From positions 7,268,085 through 7,332,084 of the forward strand of contig JBBCBC010000033.1 of the NCBI GenBank assembly GCA_037126765.1: 64,000 bases of DNA. The letters run 5' to 3'. Each line of letters begins with the position of its first letter. Within the stretch, counting starts at the first letter, position 1. The notes below the pieces were generated by a model. It had not been told where the DNA came from. It was given only the letters and a program-made list of their open reading frames with translations, and did no database searches. A program made the position numbers and the translations under genes. This DNA comes from Stenogyne calaminthoides (Eukaryota > Streptophyta > Magnoliopsida > Lamiales > Lamiaceae). This document shows positions 59,847 to 64,000 of the stretch, in pieces.

Positions 59847-60026
59847 TCAAAGTTCATCACTGCACACATGTCATGCGTATTGACCTCAAGTCAAAGGAGT
59901 ATCGCATCACTCCCACTAACTGAGATACTCGTAGACACATATAATGGAACTACATCAAATGGTTTCTCGGATGGGTATACCAATACCCTCTAAGGTATTT
60001 GTGCATCCATCATGAGATACCTAGTA
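59847..60026 (-). repeat. Fragment of the copia 5' LTR
   Basis: It matches 51645-51824 of the 3' LTR almost base for base (about nine in ten identical by eye), including TTTCTCGGATGGGTATACC. It is cut on the left by a deletion and on the right by a MITE inserted at TA (60025-60026). Confidence 0.88.
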
Positions 60027-60160
60027 CTAGCTCCATCCCGGAACACTTGCACAGTTACTGTTCCGCTCGTGTTTTAGCGAGCGAGTTTTATATTACTATT
60101 TGAAATGATAAAGCAATTTAAAAAAATGCGTATGACAGAGGAGGGTAAAGACTATCATAC
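60027..60160. mobile_element. Stowaway-like MITE, left part, cut by gypsy
   Basis: CTCCATCCCGG and CTCGTGTTTTAGCGAGCGAG match the MITE at 37703-37930 and its inverse. It stops at 60160, where the gypsy LTR begins; the other half should lie beyond that element, outside the window. Confidence 0.7.
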
Positions 60161-60741
60161 TGTTGTACCATGGAATAATCCTACTCGGTAAGGAGATCTA
60201 GTGGAGCGACTTCAGATTTGCTTGGGAGGTCGTTGAACGACATCCCCAGGGCTAAAGAAGGTCGCACGGAGATTTGGAGGAAGTGAGAAGGTCGCATCCG
60301 ACCTTGAGAAAATCCACAAGTCGGAAGCGACCTCAAGCGCCTATAATTGACAAGGATATGGATAACTGAAAGCGCGAGTATCACGGAGTAAGCAAGGCAA
60401 GTGTATCCAGATGCAGAAATCACGGGATCGACCTGGGAAACCCTAGATCGGGCGGCAGGAAGCTTGGCAAGCCCGCTAGAGGAAGCCCACGAAGAAGTAA
60501 ACCCTAGTTTCTGGTCTATAAATAAAACATGTAACACTCCTTGTAAAGGAAGGAAAATTCTAGCATTCTAGGCAGAAAATATAATAAAACACTCCTGGCT
60601 TGGGCGCCCCCAGACGTAGTCTTATTCAAAAGACGAACTGGGTAACCAATTTTGAAGTGTATTTCGTAGTTGTTATTTGTTATTTGTTTGATCCCATTCG
60701 TATTATCACGTTGTCTTATACAAAAAATCTAGGTCACAACA
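60161..60741 (+). repeat. 5' LTR of the gypsy element
   Basis: 581 bp, starting TGTTGTACC and ending GGTCACAACA. TATAAATAAAA at 60517 is the likely promoter TATA. Confidence 0.88.
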
Positions 60742-60743
60742 TT

Positions 60744-60761
60744 TGGCGCCATCTGTGGGAA
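60744..60761 (+). promoter_or_regulatory. Primer-binding site
   Basis: TGGCGCCATCTGTGGGAA begins two bases after the LTR end. TGGCGCC-type sites at this position prime minus-strand DNA synthesis in plant gypsy elements. Confidence 0.8.
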
Positions 60762-60808
60762 ACACTCTGTCGATTTATTGAAAAATCTACAGAAAACCCA
60801 AACTATCA

Positions 60809-62365
60809 ATGGCGATCAATCAAGCTAACACCTCCAGAAACGAGACAGACAACCGCGACGGTGTCGAGGCCTCCGAGAGTTCACAGCGATCTCACCCCAT
60901 CATTCTAAAGGCCACCCTCGACTGGTGGAATCTCGTGCAGACACCAGAGGACGCGAAGGCCGTGTTGGCCGTCCTCCACAAGAAATGTCTCGCTTTCGAT
61001 GACGAGGATGAACAGCCGCCTGCTAAGAAAGCGGCACCCAACCCAGGAGCGTCTAAGGGCAAGAATGCCTTAGTCGAGAAAGGGCGCTCCACAAGCCAAC
61101 TGGCGTACAATCCGGTGAAATACACAATCATTCGGAATCGCAGGCTCCTAGAAAAGCCAGCAGGGTCAGGCAACGTGTTCGACCGACTTGGGAGACAAGA
61201 TGCCCAGAAGGCCCCAATGGCTATCGAAGACGAGGCGCAATCTCAGCCCTGCCACGTCGACGAGATGGAACGAGATCTGGCCATAGCTCTGAACTTACAT
61301 CATGATGAACCGTCGAGGGGGTCGGCAATTCTCCAGGACAACCCACGAACAACCTACCCCCCCAAAGACCATCGCAACATCAAAATCGATGCGCTGGCCA
61401 GGACGGTCCAGCGACTTCTCGAGCGAGCTGAAAATCAAGGCAGCCTGACGGGGGCAGACCATAACCTTATCATTCCAGACTCCCCCCTCGGGACCACAAT
61501 CACCTTGGCACCTACCCAGCGAAAAATCAACACGGCGGCCCTAGATCGCTACAGTGGAAGCACGGACCCAAGGGTCCACGTGGCCAAGTATAACTCCTAC
61601 ATGGCCTCCATGGGCACGACGGATGCTACGAAGTGCCATTTATTTTCCTTAACTTTGAGCGACCAGACCCACCAATGGTTTACCTCGTTGCCACCTTTCT
61701 CAGTAGAAACTTTCGAACAGCTCGCCCGGCTGTTTCTGACCCAATTCACGGCCTTGGCCCCGCGACCTGCGACAAGACATCGGCTTATGAACACCCAACA
61801 GGCCGACAATGAGTCTGATCGATCCTACATCGAAAGGATCGACAAGCTCATACTCAAAGGGGATCCAATTGGGGATGAGGCCAAAGTACTCGGGGCTGTC
61901 TCTGGTCTCAAGAAGGGAACCAAGCTGTGGCGGCGGATGACCACTGAATACCCGATCAGTTATAATGACTTTCGGAGGAGAGCTAGCGACCTCATCCACA
62001 CCTCAGAGCTCCTAGAGTCGAGACTTTCCGAAGGCAAGGAGGTCGCCGACTCAAAGAAAAGCTCCAAGAAACCCGACAGTCATTACAAGGCACCCGGCAA
62101 CTTCAAACCCTTTGAAGAAAGTATCCTGGTCAAGTTGATGGAAGTGCTTGGCATGACGCCCGGACACGTATACAATCAGATCAGGGACCGAGAGCTGCTT
62201 CTCCCACCTCGGCTGATCAAGAATAAGGGAAAGGCGAACCCCAACAAGTATAGCCACTTCCACGATCAAACTGGGCACTATACTAGCGAGTGCAAGGATC
62301 TACTCCCCCGGCTTTGGAGGTTATACGAGGATAGATTATTGGACGAGTTTTTCAAGCGACCTTAG
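60809..62365 (+). CDS. gypsy Gag polyprotein (stops at an in-frame TAG)
   Basis: 518 residues from ATG 60809. Residues ~225-400 form the Retrotrans_gag capsid domain: AALDRYSGSTDPRVHVAKYN, SDQTHQWFTSLPP, FLTQFTALAP and LIHTSELLESR. A linker with GNFKPFEES and LGMTPGHVYNQIRDREL precedes a zinc-knuckle-like KYSHFHDQTGHYTSEC, whose first Cys position reads Ser. Gag assembles the particle and binds RNA. The frame ends with TAG at 62363, but the same frame continues to the protease with two more stops, so gag and protease were probably one frame. An upstream frame at 60600-60908 is only overlap. Confidence 0.85.
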   Translation: MAINQANTSRNETDNRDGVEASESSQRSHPIILKATLDWWNLVQTPEDAKAVLAVLHKKCLAFDDEDEQPPAKKAAPNPGASKGKNALVEKGRSTSQLAYNPVKYTIIRNRRLLEKPAGSGNVFDRLGRQDAQKAPMAIEDEAQSQPCHVDEMERDLAIALNLHHDEPSRGSAILQDNPRTTYPPKDHRNIKIDALARTVQRLLERAENQGSLTGADHNLIIPDSPLGTTITLAPTQRKINTAALDRYSGSTDPRVHVAKYNSYMASMGTTDATKCHLFSLTLSDQTHQWFTSLPPFSVETFEQLARLFLTQFTALAPRPATRHRLMNTQQADNESDRSYIERIDKLILKGDPIGDEAKVLGAVSGLKKGTKLWRRMTTEYPISYNDFRRRASDLIHTSELLESRLSEGKEVADSKKSSKKPDSHYKAPGNFKPFEESILVKLMEVLGMTPGHVYNQIRDRELLLPPRLIKNKGKANPNKYSHFHDQTGHYTSECKDLLPRLWRLYEDRLLDEFFKRP

Positions 62366-63109
62366 AAAAATCAGGATCGAGCTCAGAAAGGTCGTCAACA
62401 AGAAAACCCACGGGAAGAGTCGGCTCCGGGGGATGCCGGCCAGGGGGAACGGCCAGTACCACCCATGCCATAAGGGGCGAGAGGTCGCGTGATACACACC
62501 TTGTCCCCACTGGGGATGGTAGGGGGATTTTCATCAATCGGCTAATCCAAAAGGCGGCTGAAGGCAGAGATAAGGGAGATAGAAAACGCCAGGAAGATGG
62601 TGCTACCCGTCTTAACCATAGGAGAAGAGACTAGCACAATCGAGTTCGACGAGAAGGATAAAGCCGAGGTAGTCTACCCCAACGTCGACCCACTGGTGAT
62701 CAGAGCCAATATCATGGGCACCACCGTATGCCGTCTGCTAATGGATAGAGGGGCTTTCTTCAACATACTCTTCAAGAAGACCCTGGATCAGCTCAGAGAT
62801 TACGACGCATACATCACTCCATGTGACCATGTCGTGAAGGGCTTCGGGGATGCGACAGTGAAGCCGGCAGGAATGATCCGACTTATCGTAGAATTAGTCT
62901 CCACTCTGAATGAAAAAGTTAGGGCCACTAGGCTTCAAGATTTTTTAGTTGTCGACCTCCCGAGCTCCTATAATGGATTCCTCGGGAGGCCATTTGAACA
63001 TGAATTTGAGGCTGCGTCCTCGACTTTTTATTTCTGTGTAAAGTTTCCCACCAAGGTGGGCTGGTCGGCACCGTCAAAGGTGACCAAGTTGATCCAAGGG
63101 GTTGTTTGA
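62366..63109 (+). pseudogene. gypsy aspartic protease region
   Basis: In phase with gag. After stops at 62471-62473 and 62543-62545 the frame is open to 63109. It reads MVLPVLTIGEETSTIEF, then CRLLMDRGAFFNILFKKTL (active-site D kept, but D-R-G in place of D-S/T-G), ITPCDHVVKGFGD and FLVVDLPSSYNGFLGRP, which closes the protease fold. The enzyme would mature the Gag-Pol precursor; the altered triad and upstream stops make activity doubtful. Confidence 0.8.
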
Positions 63110-64000
63110 TTTATTCCTCGCCTCGTTTAAATTCCGCACCAATATCTAGCGAACAAATACTTGTAATAGATAGCGAAAAGCAGTGCAAAATTTTAAATAA
63201 CAAAACGAGCAGGAAGAGAAGTTGCGATGACCTCGATCCAAGGATGGGGCCCGAACCAGAAGAATTTCTGCTCGAAGCAGAAATAGACGACCCACGGCAA
63301 AGTTACCCAAGGGCCATCCCTGGGGAAGACCTCGAGAAAGTCAAAGTGGACCCAGCCCGACCAGATCTTGAAGTAATTATAGGCTCAAGAATGCCGGACG
63401 ACCTGAAGGGGGAAGTCATCGACTTTCTCAAAAAGAACTTAGATGTCTTCACCTGGTCGCACAAGGATATGGTGGGGATCGACCCGGAAGTCGCGTGCCA
63501 TAAGCTATTCATAGACCCAGCTCGAAAGCTGATAGCTCAGAAGAGGCGAAAATTCGGCCCCGAAAAGTACGCACACTAGCCGAGGAGGTAAAAAAGTTAC
63601 TGGACAACGACTTGATCACTCAAGCCGACCAACCCCAATGGATAGCCAATGCCGTGCTAGTAAAAAAATCCATGGGACTTGGCGACTATGTATCAACTTC
63701 ACAGATCTCAATAGCGCATGCCCAAAAGATTTTTTTCGAATGCCCCACATCGACCACCGGATAGACAACACAGCTGGGCACGAGATAATGTCCTTCATGG
63801 ATGCCTTTGCAGGCTATCACCAGATAGCCATGTATGAACCCTGACCGGCAGCATACCTCGTTCCTGACTGAGAAGAACATCTACTGCTGGAAGAGGATGC
63901 CCTTCGGTTTAAAAAAATGCAGGGGTAACATATCAGAGGCTGGTCAACCATATATATTTACCGACCTCATTGGGAAGTCGGTGGAAGTCTATGTGGACTA
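63106..64000 (+). pseudogene. gypsy reverse transcriptase, N-terminal part, runs off window
   Basis: 63106-63579 reads RPDLEVIIGSRMPDDLKGEV, NLDVFTWSHKDMVGIDP and ARKLIAQKRRKFGPEK, the region before the polymerase. Then in shifted frames come LAEEVKKLLDNDLITQAD and WIANAVLVKK, TWRLCINFTDLNSACPKDFF with AGHEIMSFMDAFAGYHQI, and CWKRMPFGLK then SVEVYVD at the window end. Frame shifts lie at about 63567, 63664, 63832 and 63915; two of them are at A runs. The catalytic YVDD would straddle the last bases. Confidence 0.85.

Larger units (their letters stand above)
50552..60026 (-). mobile_element. Ty1/copia retrotransposon, nested and partly decayed
   Basis: In minus-strand order: a truncated 5' LTR piece (60026-59847), a long leader (59846-58108), gag, zinc knuckle, protease, integrase, reverse transcriptase, RNase H (split by a solo LTR at 52570-54273), polypurine tract and 3' LTR (52158-50552). 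Integrase before reverse transcriptase gives the copia order. Several frame shifts and stops rule out activity. The U3-internal start of the 5' LTR piece, and the missing R-U5 and primer site, show a deletion at about 59846. Confidence 0.88.
60161..64000 (+). mobile_element. Ty3/gypsy LTR retrotransposon, 5' part
   Basis: 5' LTR, primer site, gag, protease and the start of reverse transcriptase; the rest runs off the window. It is much better preserved than the element at 3239-13740 but belongs to a similar group, because gag-end and protease blocks align. The five bases before the LTR (CATAC) are the expected left target duplication; the right copy cannot be seen. Confidence 0.9.

Noticed and set aside
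59422..59869. Overlapping 78-100 codon minus-strand frames as a gene
   Set aside because: Three frames are open at once in GC-rich DNA, which points to composition; no domain was seen.
60600..60908. 102-codon frame overlapping the gypsy LTR and gag start
   Set aside because: It crosses the LTR end and primer site and is out of frame with the clear gag.

Overview
This is nuclear DNA of a flowering plant, most likely a eudicot. It is AT-rich and intron-containing, and apart from one host gene it is packed with plant mobile elements of several classes. There are no bacterial-style operons, rRNA genes, confident tRNA genes or CRISPR arrays. The species cannot be named from the sequence.

The one convincing host gene is at 27360-31526 (+): a six-exon WAT1-type gene (WALLS ARE THIN 1, EamA/nodulin MtN21 family, vacuolar auxin exporter). 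All splice sites are GT-AG and the joined frame gives 392 residues with no defect. Small non-autonomous elements sit in at least two of its introns, and degenerate tandem repeats and a 5.2-kb CACTA transposon lie directly upstream.

Layout. 1-2553: right end of a CACTA transposon. 3239-13740: an old, full-length Ty3/gypsy element with two LTRs and a 5-bp target duplication (ATACA), coding region heavily decayed. 15032-15560: a ~165-bp degenerate tandem repeat. 15575-19511: a Ty1/copia body lacking LTRs, whose gag is interrupted by a TRIM-like insert bounded exactly by GT...AG. 20058-20283: a Tourist-type MITE. 21212-26448: a complete CACTA element inside a second TRIM-like element, with a decayed minus-strand transposase plus Ulp1-type protease gene. 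27.1-31.5 kb: WAT1. 32-46 kb: no host gene, but many small DNA elements with visible target duplications (hAT, SINE, Tourist, Stowaway, three or four Mutator-type elements with 9-bp duplications), a foldback element with telomere-like repeats in its centre, and a Helitron-helicase remnant. 46.7-48.4 kb: a large inverted repeat. 48.7-60.0 kb: minus-strand copia sequence, including a nearly complete element whose RNase H region was split by a 1.7-kb solo LTR with a perfect ACCGC duplication. 60161-64000: the 5' part of a younger Ty3/gypsy element that continues past the window edge.

The window reads as layers of insertions. At the right end a copia LTR was entered by a Stowaway-like MITE, which was then entered by the gypsy element. 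I found no convincing new host biological system. The most unusual points are the intron-like TRIM in the copia gag, the pairs of Mutator-type MITEs and the telomere-repeat foldback. All joins and comparisons were made by eye.
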